64,000 nucleotides of DNA, taken from Trichoplax sp. H2 (Eukaryota; Placozoa; Uniplacotomia; Trichoplacea). A program made the position numbers and the translations under genes. The DNA lies in the NCBI GenBank assembly GCA_003344405.1, contig NOWV01000067.1, positions 1-64,000 of the forward strand, read 5' to 3'. Under the pieces are notes generated by a model. It was not told the DNA's origin. It worked only from the letters and a program-made list of their open reading frames with translations, and searched no databases. This document shows, piece by piece, positions 34,028 to 47,511 of the stretch (its first letter is position 1; each line of letters opens with the position of its first letter).

Positions 34028-35569
34028 ATTGAAATAAACTGAATTTTAACTTGGTAAGATGAAATAATGAAGAGAAGAAAACTCGGCCAACTTATATACC
34101 CGATTGGAAGCGGGTCTCGATAATATTATGGATCGTAAAAGACTTAAATTAAGGTAACAACAGAAATTTTACCGGTAGCTGGTTCTGCTTAATTGATATT
34201 TGATCAACATTGAGGGTGTTTTCCCTCATTTAACAATTATAATATTCAGCGTTTATCAAAAATATTTAGATTATGGTATAAAATATAAATAGCAATTAAA
34301 ACAAATTAATTTTTTATTTTATACGTTCTGACAAAGAAAATTAAATTAAAGCCGTTCTTTTGTTCAATTATTGTAAAAAAATAAAATCAGTATACTATTA
34401 CAATCTCACAGTACAGTACCCTAATATAGGAGTATAATCGTAACGGTAAACTAGAGTATTTAAAATCAATACTGGTGTACCCGGGCGTATATAAATACGC
34501 CCGCTGAAGATATCTAGTTACTCATGTATCTTACTTGCACTGTTGACTACTTTTTACTTTATGTATTCACATATTAGAGCATAATGTATATCATGTACTC
34601 GGTATGAACTGTAATGTGTGCTCATGTCACACACACACACAAAAAATCTTTTATATGATATAAAATGTATAAATAAAATCTTTCAAACCATTATTGTATT
34701 ATCGATCGCTATAATTTGCAATGATACACAGTGTGAGAAATTAAGGTTCCTCAAATTTCTTATAACTTATAATCGTAAATCAAACATAAATAGATATGCA
34801 CAATACACCACGCTATGTAAATATTCGCATAAAAATCTATGAAAATAAGTAATAACGGTGTCAGGAAGTATAAAAATTAACGCTATGACTAATTGGGTAA
34901 TCAAATATTACGGTTTTGTGCAAAAAGACTGTTATGATATCAGGTGCATGTATCCATGGTGACAGCTAAACCTGATTATGCCTACTTCAGTTCAATTGGA
35001 TATCCTCACGATATCTGTCGTAGATCCGGAGCAAAATAAGAGGTGAATTAGTAGAACTTTATCTATGTCTAGTTGAAAATCAATACAGTACATTGATTAG
35101 ATAGTTAAACTGATCGGTAAATAAATATTTATAAAAATTATTTCTGATACCTACCGGAAACTTATAAAACATTCAATAAATAATGCAATAAATTATATGA
35201 AACTTTGAAGCCAATTATCACTGTGAATGACTGGTATAAGAGTAGTTACTCTGGTGTTAAAGCTTTAAGGATTTAATTGATATGAATTGAATTGAATAAT
35301 AATCGATACAGGTAATATACAACTTCTTTTACTATAAATAGCGGCAATTAGTTTACAAGTATTTTTGCATGGGTTATAAGAAAAATATCAACATTTATTT
35401 GATACGTGATAAATTGCAGTTAGAAGTTATCAAAGCTTATAGCTAGACTACAAATTTTAGATAATGTCACAACTTAAACTCTGTGACAAGGAAACGTAAA
35501 GTAACAACCTATAAGTAGTTACTGACTTAAATGCCTTTTACTGAGCGTTTAACACACACTCAGCAAAGT
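34028..35569. other. Intergenic, no gene
   Basis: It contains the 5' flank of receptor 8 and a short (CA)n run near 34631. The 74-codon frame at 34618-34842 starts beside that run and shows no domain. I see no repeat family or RNA gene. Confidence 0.45.
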
Positions 35570-35574
35570 ATCGT

Positions 35575-35993
35575 TGTAAGACAGTGTAATATTGCATTCT
35601 AAGTTGATGATGATATATTTAGTAATGTCTACCGTAGGTGTTGTGTTCAACATGTGATAGATATTCTCGTTAGAAGCTTAAGTATTAAATATAGCTAGCT
35701 TAGTAGCTGTAATCCTTTTGAAGAGGAGCGCTACAGTGCTCACACTAGAGCTTCACATGAAAGGTGTAAGCTAGCCTGTATTTGAGATGCTAATACTGAA
35801 GTGTGTAGTAAGCAAGTTCCTAAGACTGTAAACGCGGAAAGGTATATAAGCGAGTAGTTTAGTATAGTAAGATAGTTCTTTCTCGTTAGAGGTCCTCAGC
35901 TAATCGATTACGTTATATCTTCGTAAAGGAGGTCTTGTTCAATAAATCTTAATTTTCTAAACTTTTGAAGATTCTTGATCTATCAACCTCACA
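35575..35993 (+). mobile_element. Solo LTR (419 bp), separate family
   Basis: It starts TGTAAGACAG and ends AACCTCACA, flanked by ATCGT on both sides (35570-35574 and 35994-35998). A TATA box (GGTATATAAG, 35841-35850) lies about 95 bp before AATAAA (35941-35946). The sequence between the ends does not match the other LTRs in the window by eye. Confidence 0.85.
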
Positions 35994-35998
35994 ATCGT

Positions 35999-37987
35999 AA
36001 AGTAGAATATTTATTAGCATAGGGTGATAAAGTAATCTTCAGCAATAAATCAGGAATTACAGTTTCTTGTAAATTTCACTGTATTACATAAGTTAGGTTT
36101 ATTCAACCTCTACCAAGGACTTTCTGGCTATCTGAATTATTGTAGCAAAATTCACGATTTATATACGATTAGTTACAGAATACTTTCAGCTACACAATCA
36201 TATTTTGCCAATTATAACGTAAGATCAGAACTAAATTTACCATTGCGCGATACACATAGATACGACCACAAATTTTTTCAATTTAACTCAACTACTTTTT
36301 GATTAAAATGTTCCAGTATGCATAGCAACCGTTTAAGTTATGAAAAACAACAATATTATTATTATACTAGAAGAGACAGCTCGAACTGAGATGCTATTTA
36401 CATGGCCCTTCTATCAATAAATATTTTAAGCCATTACTCATACTTAATCTTAATTTTAGCATGAATGCTGTCTAATTCGACTATTATAAGCTAGAACTTG
36501 AATTATCTTACTACTATCTATTCACATAACAATCAATATCAAATATGTAATAAATTATCACAAATAATATTCGCGTTAAGGCATTACTTATCTTACCTAG
36601 CACTACAAATATGGATATCTTCCTTATTAGCTACTATTTCCATTTAGTTCTCTTAAATTATAAAGACTGGCTCTGGATGATTACTATTACCTTAATTGAT
36701 AATTTTGCTTCAGAAATTCGTCTAAAATAGTAATATACAGACGTTAGATCAATAATTTATCAATATTTGTTACTGAATTGAAGACCTGTATAACATGCAA
36801 TGCTTCTAAACGAACTATTATAGGGAGCAAAATTTTCATTTGAAAGTAAACACTGTACGAATGCACAATAAGGCACTGAAAGCATTCTTACAGTATAATA
36901 GTAGGTTATATTCATGATGGTATTATTAAATTAAGGATTGTTTCTGTTGCAAGCTCCATACTATCCAATCGTCCTCTAATGATGTCAATTGCTTTCTGGT
37001 AAACATCTGTGCTTAACTGATTAGCGATTTCTAATCACTTCATTGGCCAAATTCAATACTGTTCGTCGATCGGTTTATTAAACGACAATTTCGATGTACT
37101 AAACTGTGTAAATTGAGCTAAAAAGCCTTAGAGAACTTAGTATAGTATACACGTTGATCAAAAAGTTGCCTGTAGGATAAAAGGTAACGTAATACCGATT
37201 ACATCAGTACAGAGACTAATATCTGAAGAGTAATTTTTCTTAATATTAAGTTGTGAAGCAGTTTGATCAACGTAGGTACATTATTTCCATTTTGTATTAT
37301 CTCCTTGTGTCACAACCTAGGCCTTAAGACATATCTTCTGCAATACTTTCCAATACACATGTCTAATATATAATAAAATTTTTTCACTTAAAACAATAGA
37401 TCCTCTAGGCTTCATTTTTTAATCTTATGCTTTCCTGTAGTCCAAATCATTTATTGAATTATCGACTTAAATTAGCGATTATATTAAATCTTAATAACCG
37501 ATAATTTCCATATAATACTATCATATGAGCTCGTAATTCTATGGATATGGTATAGTTGTGGAAATGCTAAACATTAGGAGTTATCCACTTAATCTCTTTA
37601 ATAAGCAGATGTATTAAAAAACGCTAAGATATTGATCAATATATATACATTATATATATGAGTATCCGAACATATAGATATATACGCTATATCATATAGT
37701 ATATATTACATTACGTATTACATATATTATTATTAGATATATTCTTGCTTTAGTTTAGTTATTGTATACTTCATTGGAGTCAGAACATATTATTACAATT
37801 TGTGTTATCTTAACAATTAAGATTCATGATAGCTACGATAGACATACATAAATTCAAGTGGATTTTATTCTAAGAGTTACACATAATTAAATAAGATACA
37901 GAGCTTACTAAGTGTTGAGGTCGATGCGATCGGTTGCAAAATAATCAATAACAGGAATTAAATTGAATGTTAGGATTACCTTAATCT
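35999..37987. other. Intergenic, no gene; one small inverted-repeat element and a TA-rich tract
   Basis: Bases 37635-37735 are almost pure A/T with TATATA runs. A 123-bp element with perfect inverted ends lies at 37151-37273 and is listed separately. No coding region is supported. Confidence 0.45.
37151..37273. repeat. Small element with 12-bp perfect terminal inverted repeats
   Basis: ACGTTGATCAAA at 37151-37162 is matched by its exact reverse complement at 37262-37273. The size and structure are those of a miniature inverted-repeat element. There is no clear target-site duplication and no second copy was spotted. Confidence 0.5.
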
Positions 37988-39068
37988 TCAAACATCTCTA
38001 AGCTCAGAACGAGTGCGAGATACTACTGCTTTGGTTTTAGAATTTGGAGCAATCCGAACATCAGCCCTTTTATTATAGTAATAACATGATGACGGATACC
38101 AGTGGTAATATTGATTGGATCGGTAGAATAAGTATATTAACGGATTAACAGCACTATTAATATTTTTAAGAAAGTAAGAAAATACCTGAAAGTATGTGAT
38201 CGTGTATGATCGAGCAGTAGTTATTCCTGCGATAAAGAGGTAGGTTAAAACATTGGTCGATAAAATTAGGCCAACCATAATTTAATATCGTCTCTCTAGA
38301 TCCGCTGACATTTGCGAGCCAAATGTAATTCTTGACTTTCTTAACTGATGTATAATTATAATGTATAAAATTACAACTGTTATATAGCAAAATAAAAAAT
38401 AGAATAATATGATAAAGGATGTAACGAGATGAATTTGTGTACGTAAATAATCAAGATCGCACATATTGATATTGATATTAGAATAGTAAGGCGTTCGAGT
38501 ATGTAGACCAATAATGGTCAAACAAACTAAAGCAGTAGCTACAGTACTCGAACAAATCCACATTGCAAATACAATTACTCTACTGCTTTTAAGAGTTATT
38601 TTCTTATTACCAGATGGACGAACAGTTAAGATAAAACGATCTATAGCCATAATCAATGCTATAGTAGGTGTCATTATTTGATATATTTGAGATATAAATC
38701 TTGCAACTGTGTATGTCAAACTCGTAAACCACTCGTTTTCAATTAATGAATAATTAGAAATACTGGCATAATTTACTTGATAACGATTAGTAGTATATGT
38801 ATCTCCAGTAGCTAATATAAAAAGATGGATACAACCCAGGAAATCACATATAAAATAAATTAAATAAAAAAAAGAGAGATGAATTTTTGACTATATCATG
38901 TTCAGGGCTGTCTGCATTTGTAGGCTTGAATTTATTCATGGATGACTTGTATATCAAATAGATGATGACGAACAGATTGGCTATTAGGCCGACTATGCCA
39001 AAAAACCAAGCAAGAGGTCGAGCAAAATGATAGCCAAGAAAGACAGAATAGAGGCTGAAATTCGACAT
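37988..39068 (-). pseudogene. Nearly intact class A receptor with one frameshift and one nonsense codon, receptor 9
   Basis: It reads from MSNFSLYSVFL at 39068 through TM1 (GLIANLFVI) to the TM2 block NLF. There one extra T in a T-run, near 38850, shifts the frame; the shifted frame continues with ICDFLG. TM3 to loop 3 are then open to a TAA at 38282-38284, where relatives have glutamine (ERRFQIM), so a single C-to-T change would explain it. The same frame continues through TM6 and a canonical NPLIY TM7 to 37988. The TM3 cysteine that normally pairs with loop 2 is tyrosine (LTYTVARF). Two lesions and a lost disulfide suggest a young pseudogene. Sequencing error could explain one lesion but hardly all. 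Confidence 0.85.
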
Positions 39069-42000
39069 TTAGATCAATATTATTAATCTGCTTTAGTTTT
39101 CTCGAAAGCTGTGAAAAATGAATGGAGATCAATTCCACAAATTGTAAATACTTCTATAAATTAGTGATAGTTGAAAATGCAACTAAGAATCAAATTGGAT
39201 CTCCCGTGGTATAATTTTCTTTTTTAAACAAATACTTGACAATTGATACAATTTCACATATTAAATAGTATTTGCATAAGCCTAATATTGATTTGAATAG
39301 ATTTATTGTGAATATTTGTTATTTGTTCCTAGATTGTCAGGTGGATAGTCTTCTGATATTAGGTAGTTTGACTTAATATAGAAGTTGACTTAACAGTATA
39401 ACATGTTCCCTCGCGAAAAAGCAGGAGTTCTATTAATAAATTATTGATGAAAAAAGTAATTATTCTTGCGCAATTATTATTGTTGAGGCAAGTGGAATAA
39501 AGGTTAGAAAATTAATAGAATTAGATTTAAGCTCCTTGTGTTATCTTTAAAGTACAATAGATGTGATAATTTATATGTAGGATATGAAGACGGCAGTATT
39601 CTGCCGATTGCATCGCCTTTAATTTTATTATCCAGATTGCACGGCAGAAAATTGGGCTGTTTATTTATTATCTTCTACAATAGCAACTTGAACTCAGCTT
39701 ATGGTCACCAAAACAGGCAGTTAATATTTTTAAACATTTTTTACGCTTAATCCATGTGTATGAATGTTCATCACAAATAGATACGGTACTAATGCAGTAA
39801 ATTAAATTATTTATAATAATTACCCAATGTGAGAGAGTAGTTTCTGTATTCCTAAATTAACTTAAATTAAAAATATAATTTCTGCTTCTGGAATTATAAA
39901 ATGTGTTATAAGCTAGAATAAATTATCAGATACCATCATACACCTGTAATTATCGAAAAGATTTTATTTTATTGTTGATGAAAAGGAGAAAGTTATGAAA
40001 GTAACTTCTTTTCTGGATTCTATATTCATAATTATTAGTATCCCTATAGAATTAACTTCATAATATAACAATATCACGGCAATTGTTTGCTTTTCTGGTA
40101 TAGTTTTCTAAAAGCAAATTGGGCTAGCAATTTTAAGTATATTCCTCTGACCGTTATCTAGCGAATAAAATATATACACCAAATTTAGTTCATAGTTATA
40201 AAGTATAACTTTATCCTAGACAAATATCGTACGTTTTAGAATAAATCGCTGTTAAAGGCAATTTATTGTGTAATTAATACATACGCGTTTGTACGAAGCC
40301 ATTGCAATCAATGCTTTTCCTTATGAGAGGAAGCAGAAATTGATAGATGCTACTCGAAGCTTTCTTTTGAAAATGAACAATTCTCCTTTGGATATTATAT
40401 AAAACTTAAAATAATGTTTCAATGTTACCCGATAAAATGAGCAATTGGTAATACAATCAGCTATCAGGGTATAATTGTAAATGTCTATTGTGATAACATT
40501 CTAGGAAATCGAAATAATCCATTGAAGGCAGCGATCAGTTCACTGCACCTAATTAGTTAGACAAAATTGGTCATTATACCTGTCGTATGCGTGACACCTT
40601 GTAATATTACTTATCTAAAATCATTTATTGATCAATCAGTAGATCTTATTTATACATCCTGAAGATTACTTAGTTTATAGTTTAGTAAGCTTACGGTTTT
40701 ACAAGTAAAATTAGAATATTTATATTTATTAGAGCATACAGTGAAATTATGTTATACCAATAATAGTATAGAGCAATTTCACAATCTAAGAAATCTAACT
40801 TAAATTCTAATAGGTAAGGGCATCATACAGATGTATAACAATACCACCATTCGCAAATTTTGAGAAGATATAGGCAAAATGACGTCGCGAATCGCTATAG
40901 TTTGCCATTGATTCAAAAGTAAGTTTGTAAATTACGGTATTTTCTCGCACTTCTAAAATCTAAACGTTGATTCTGCTATTTCTAAGATAAAAGGTGACAA
41001 AGTCCAGCTGAACTTTGACATTTGCGAAATAGAATAATGCTTCAATTGTGACTATGTGTCGGTCAGATTATTTAAAGCTTTTCTCCTAAATGTATTTTCA
41101 TTATTCTTACAGTCTTAATTGATAGTCGAAAATCTTTAGTTCACTCGGGTTAGGTTAGGGAAGATATCTATTTGGAAAAATTATCATATCTTTAGTATTT
41201 TCGTTCACTATATTAATAACTGTCAATTATAATAATTGAACTCCCAAAAATCTGTAATACTGGAAGTTTGTAAGCAGATTTCTTTCGATTGATTAAATCA
41301 AAGGAAAAACTTGAAATTAGACGAAATCGTCTACTGGAAGATAAAAATAATAATCATCTTATTTTTTAAGGTACGGATTAGTTAATTGATTGGATGGTGA
41401 ACTAATTCTCATCGATGTATAAATTAATCTAGAAATTATTAAGTTATAAAGATTGTTGTCAGTCTGCGATCCGCAAGAATAGGTAATCATATTTCTAAAT
41501 TTATTTATTAGCCAAGTGCTCTACTTTAATTTATGGCTTTAATAGTAATTTGTATTATATGCAGTAAGAATGATTTTCATAGTTACTATCCAAACCCGAT
41601 ACCCCATGGAAAGAGTACTCAGCAGATTAAAATTCGAAGAAAGTAAAATTTCGTCGTGTATAATTGCGACTATAACATAGAATATCCATATTTGCTAACT
41701 GTGAAACAGTTACGGAATGGGTTGCACTTCAAATGTCAAACATACTTTCTACACGACATTTAATATATATTTTTTTTAGTGCTATTTACGATGATAATGT
41801 TATTGGTGAGCAGATATCATAGGGATGACATTAGCTAGCATTCTGGCTTATGATATTGAATAGTGATATTTGTAATTGATTTGATAGACATGTTTGTTAA
41901 TAATCCTTTCTAGAAATGTATAAAAGGCCAACTCCTTGGAGCGGAAGTAGGTCGATAACCTTGAGCTAACTGTTTGCGTAGTTGCCTTATCTTAAGTTTT

Positions 42001-45000
42001 ACTACTGTAATATTCAAAAATATGATTTTAGGTAATAAACTATTTTCAACCGCTACGTCGAGGGCTTGCTTCGTCATGTGATTGGATACTGCAGGGCTGA
42101 AAGTAGTACTTGATACAAATTGCCAAAGTTTACCTTTTCTAAACTCTGGTGATGGCATGGAATTAAATTCCCGCTAATGATATCAAAACTACCCTGTTTC
42201 GCTAAGAATCGCTCACGTAGACAAAAGGTTTTGATAAAATGTGTGAGGATAAACAAGCTTCAAGTAGACTTTCCTGTAAATCTCCTTTACGAACTTAGCT
42301 CTATGTAGTCTCTAGTGAGAACCGAATATTAGAATTAAAATTATTCGGATCGCTTTTCATTAACCAGCGCTAATAGTATTTATTTATGTACTTATCCACA
42401 GCAAAGCTGGTTCGCTATATTATATAGGACTGCTAATGTTACTGTGATATAAATTATCTTTGCTACCAATAACAGAAAATTCAACTATGAATATTTTACT
42501 GAAATCATTTGCATGTCAGGTCAAAGTTTAAAGCCCATTTGCTGTAAATGATGCTATCAGTAAACTGGTGACTTGTAAATATTTTAGTATTATTTTAATA
42601 CTTAACTACTACTTGCTGTCAGAATAGAATAATCGAAATTAAATTTAAATCATTCAAGTGCAAAATTATTGCAGATAAACTTACTCCAATTGATTTACTA
42701 TTACTATTGTTTGTCCTACAAGTAGCAGCACAACATTCACAGTGTTGGTCGCAAAATAATTTCCTTGTTACACATTGAGATATGAAACTGAGGAGCTAAA
42801 AGCGTGCGACTTAATGATTACTAGCTTTTCTAGGAAATAATTCGTAGTCGAGCTGTTGTATCTTCAACATGTTAGAAGGGTTTTCTTTATTTGGGTTTCG
42901 ATATAAGGTAGATACTAAATTTTTTAAAAGTTAAAACAATAAAGAATGAGCGGTACTATTCGATTTTTCAAAATTGTTTCGATTTTAAACTTCGTTATCC
43001 AAACATTAAGCTTGGATCCAATACATGGATGTAGGATTGCAAAATCACCTAATATCACGTTGTCAATCAATTTTTGATTTATGCCATTATATGTACCCAG
43101 AACTAAACCATATTGTTCATAAGATACTCTACAGAAAACAAGGGGCAGTATCTTTAAACAGAAATACGATTGAATACCTCAACTGTCCTAACAGTTTTTC
43201 TTAGTCGAATCTAGAAGATTTTCTTCATCTATCAGAAATGAGCTTTTAATATCAAAGCCATTATTAAACCATTTAAACAATAACTACGCTACTTGATAAA
43301 TCAATGTCGTGATTAGATACTTTTCATTGCTCCAATACCATAAAATCCTTTAAAAATTTACTGATAATTGTACTCGCGTAATTATACAGTCTATTGATAA
43401 TGCTCGAATTTTTGACTTAGCAAATTTAAAAGAAAATGCTTCATAAATATACTTTAACATTATCAAAGAAATAGATATTAGTAATTACCCAAAATTAATG
43501 TTGGAATAATGTAATAAGCAGTGTCTCAATTTTATTAGCTATTTACATCCTAAAATTTTTAATTACATGTTACTATCAAAATCTTATATGGACTATAATG
43601 ATATTTAATAGTATCGCAGCTATTACTTAAGTTATTTAAAGCATTAGTTTTGTTCAGTAGACACTTCGACCATGATATCAAATTGAAAACTGAAGAAATA
43701 TGTAATTGATGGCATTTTGATTATCTTTTGGCTTTAATTTTTAATTTTTGATTTTATAATATTTTTTAAAAAGCGTGTATACCGTTGAAATGATAAAATA
43801 TTGAACCTTTATGCAAATTTAAGTGGCAGTTGTTGAATAATACGTCGATCCTTATAGGCAGAACTCCAATTAAAAATTTTAATGAAATTTCGGTACTTAA
43901 AAGTTTCATATTAATTCACGTATCATGAAACTACTTATATAACTAGATAATATCCGCGAAATAACACAAATCTACTCAGCCGTTACCTTTATTAAGATAA
44001 CATAATATTTTAAGATAGATATCTATATAACCAAAGAAATATAATTGTAACATCCGAACATTGTACTACACGTTATTATCTTAGCCGTATACCAATTTAT
44101 ACTAAATCATTATCTTCTATGATTAAACTAGATAAAAACCATAATTTTGTCGTGATAAAATTGATCACGAATTTCAAAATTTGCTAAACTTCGAAATTTA
44201 TTACTTCTTTATACAAAGATATACTGTGTACCTCTCTACTTCAGCCAGATATAATTGTTAGGAAGATATTTATAAGAAATTACTAAGCCATCAAAAGTTA
44301 CTGGCTTATATTCATTTCGTAGTATTTGCAACTACAATCAGCTCAACAACATTCTATTAATATTTTACAGGTGCGGTGCTATACTAGGCAACACACATAT
44401 ATGTGGAAATTTAAAATTTAGTATAGTAATAGATACCGTAGTGATACTTTGCAGGCTTAAAAAAAGTTTCAGTAAACTAATTTCTCAGGCAGGCAAGTAA
44501 CATTATCAAAGATATGCTTAATGTATGAATAATTTTATGTACTATATTGCTTAACACATAAAATTGAAAAAAGGTAAAACTACGTCGAAACTACTGATTT
44601 AGACTACACCCGAATATTAGTTAGAACGAGGAAGAACGTGTTTGCAAAAAGTGTATATAACATAGAGAATATATATGGATGGTTAATCAACCGCCTCTAA
44701 TGCTCGTGTTAACTAAAATTCATTTCCAAAATTCTCATAGAAGGAAGATAAATATTTTTGTCAGATCATGGTAACGATTGCGTCTCAATTGAAACTGATC
44801 AACTATTGTATTAGAACATGAACTTAGTATTTCTATTAAAGTGCATGATAGCTTTAATTACAAAAAATAGCTATGCCAGGTGATAATACCACTATGGAAG
44901 CAAGCTTATGCAATTGTCATGTGATTATCTTATAGAATTTAGTTCTAGTTATATCTCTTCCAACAATACGGACGTAATAGAATGAGTAATTGCGGTAGGT

Positions 45001-47511
45001 GTAGATATTCATGCTTGCTCATTTAATTAGAATTCTCCATAGAGGCCAATGTACTATAGCACTGCGATTATTATCTTCCAATTTGTAAGTACACGGAGAG
45101 TGCTAATACAAGTATATTGTAATTTATATAAAATGATCATGCATAAAAATTTTTATGAACTTATAAGTTAAATAAATATCGATGCAAAAATTGCAATACC
45201 AGCGGTATTATAACGCTTCATAATATATTTTTATTAGCCTCAACGGACCTTTTACATTTCTAAAAATCAACATTCAATAAATCTGAGGGAATAAAAATTA
45301 TATCGATAGTGCCATATACCACACATGGTCGCCTTCTGGTGTTTTGAAATACAAATAAATTAAAATTGCTTAATCGTACATAAATGATTAAATATACTAA
45401 ATCGATTAGAAACATTTCTTAAAACAAGAGCCATGAACGATAAACACTTTTTAACGCTGGTATTATAGATTTTGCCTATCTATAATACTGTGTTTTATTC
45501 CCAAGTTGTCCGTAATACTATTAGATATGACTTTGTTATCACACTACATATTAAATAAAGAATTAAAGCTATTTTTTACTACTTAGAAGTGGCCTTTAGC
45601 AGCAAAAGAATTGTTTGTGCTAGAATGTAGTTAACGATGGAAAGTTTAGAATCGAATTATAGTAGTTGATTCAGCTTGGACACTTAATTTAATATTTAAT
45701 GATGATATTTCTTATACCAACATTCAAAAATTACGTATCCTTTCAAGAGCATTGCTTACATTGTTTAGTCTTAACTAGTACTAATATTAATTTTTCAAAT
45801 GATTTAAATGATCCCAACCAATCAGTACTTTACGATCTAAATTTTGGCCTATTAAAACGATAAATTTTGTATGAATTCGATCATAAATAAAATTTTACAT
45901 CGTGACGTTTCAGAAATAATTAATTATTATATAAAGGTAAGCAAATTTTGCTAAAATAAATTAATAATCTGTCGATTGGAAAGAATTGAATAAGAGTAAA
46001 TAACTAATCATCTTATTACAGTTTCGGAATCGTTATCATTAATCGTGATGTAATATTAGTGTATTAGTTCATAGGCTGGAAAGGACCGAAAAATAACAAT
46101 CGCAGCAAATAGCATTAAATAGTTTGAAACCATCCATTACTGTCATAAATTACATTAATGATAATTTGACTTTTTTATAAATAAAGATTTTTAGGTGATC
46201 ATAGTGAATCAGTAGCCATTCCCTTTAATAGTATAGGTTTTTGAGTTTTTCAGTAATCTAAACCAGAATATGCTAGAAATAGGATGGACTTCCAATTCTT
46301 AAATAAATTAAAAATTTCCCTCTTAGTATTCGAGTGATGACGATAACGCATCTTTAATAAAGATGTCGTGTGAAGATTAGCAATTTTATTATTTCGCATT
46401 TGCTGACTGAAAAGTAGGTGCTGTTATTGATAATAATTGATGTCAAGGGTTTCCATCGATGCCCGCCTAAAGGTGAACTGGTCAAAAATACTGTCTTTAA
46501 TTTCTTATTAATATTGAATACATCAAATAATTGCATACTAATAAAATTTTGTAAACGGGGTGTGGATGATAATAGATACAAATAGTGACCATTAAAGTTT
46601 GTCAATACCTTCATTATATTTCTAATAGGCTATGAATAATTTCATTTATGTTTAATAGCTATGCTTGAATTAGTTATAATATCCGCAAAAATAACACTGC
46701 TACAGGATATTCCATACAGCACAACCTATTAAAGTCTACTGCTACTATTATTTCAATGTTATTCAATCCATTATTTTACTTAATCATCAAATATTAATGA
46801 TAAAAAACGAAAAATAGGCTGAAATTTTATTATCTTTATAAGAGTAAAAGTCTTCCATTCTGTAAATAGTGAAAGAGAAGACGAGATCGTGAAAGTTAAG
46901 GAAAGGAGAAAGTGGCAACGGCTGATGAGTGAGGAACTTGTTACTCTTACTCCGGATTAATTGCCTTACAGTTAAATGTTATGCTTCAGAACTGAGCCAA
47001 TCTGTAATAGAGATTTAAATTATTATACTATTACTACTATAATATTGAAGTTCATCAATTTAAAAATGTATTTTTTTATTTCATAACCAATTTCATACCA
47101 TTTCTTAATAGCTAAACGAATATCAATTTCATATATGACTGTTATACAGACCATCAACATTACTATGCGAGGAATGAATTGGAAATAAGACATAAAAGGA
47201 CAGTGAAAGGTCAACCTATTTCTCTGTATTTCATCTATATCGTTGTGGCTACGGGAAAATTTTATTGCGATATTAAGATTATCTACGCAAGGTTAAAAAA
47301 TTAGATTATATACGAATTATTAGTAATAACTAGTCCAATTTTAGATATTTTATCCACATGATCAAAAAATTTAAAGATTGAAACAGCTTAGCGATATAAA
47401 CTACTAACGATTATTTCCAATTTCGATTTTTCCATTCTATCGCCGGATATTGGATTTTATTTATACACATATAGAAGGAGGTATATAATACTCGTGTAAA
47501 CGATTATTACG
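39069..47511. other. 8.4-kb gene desert
   Basis: AT-rich sequence without a supportable gene. Frames at 39538-39750, 41910-42256, 46354-46614 and 47023-47214 show no domain, no splice-joined extension and no conservation within the window. A fragment of LTR family B lies at 44151-44340. The segment near 41920-42260 has slightly higher GC, a TATAAAAGG and two overlapping frames, and might be an old retroelement or retrogene remnant. I could not identify it. Confidence 0.45.
44151..44340 (-). mobile_element. Diverged fragment of LTR family B
   Basis: It aligns with the low-coordinate end of the copy at 26470-27015 in the same orientation. Shared blocks include GATCACGA, TATACAAAGAT, TTTCGTAG and GCAACTACAATC. 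Similarity ends near 44340, so only the downstream portion of the LTR remains. Confidence 0.6.

Noticed and set aside
41910-42256. Overlapping open frames with higher GC
   Set aside because: No recognisable domain. May be an old retroelement or retrogene remnant, but nothing supports a gene call.
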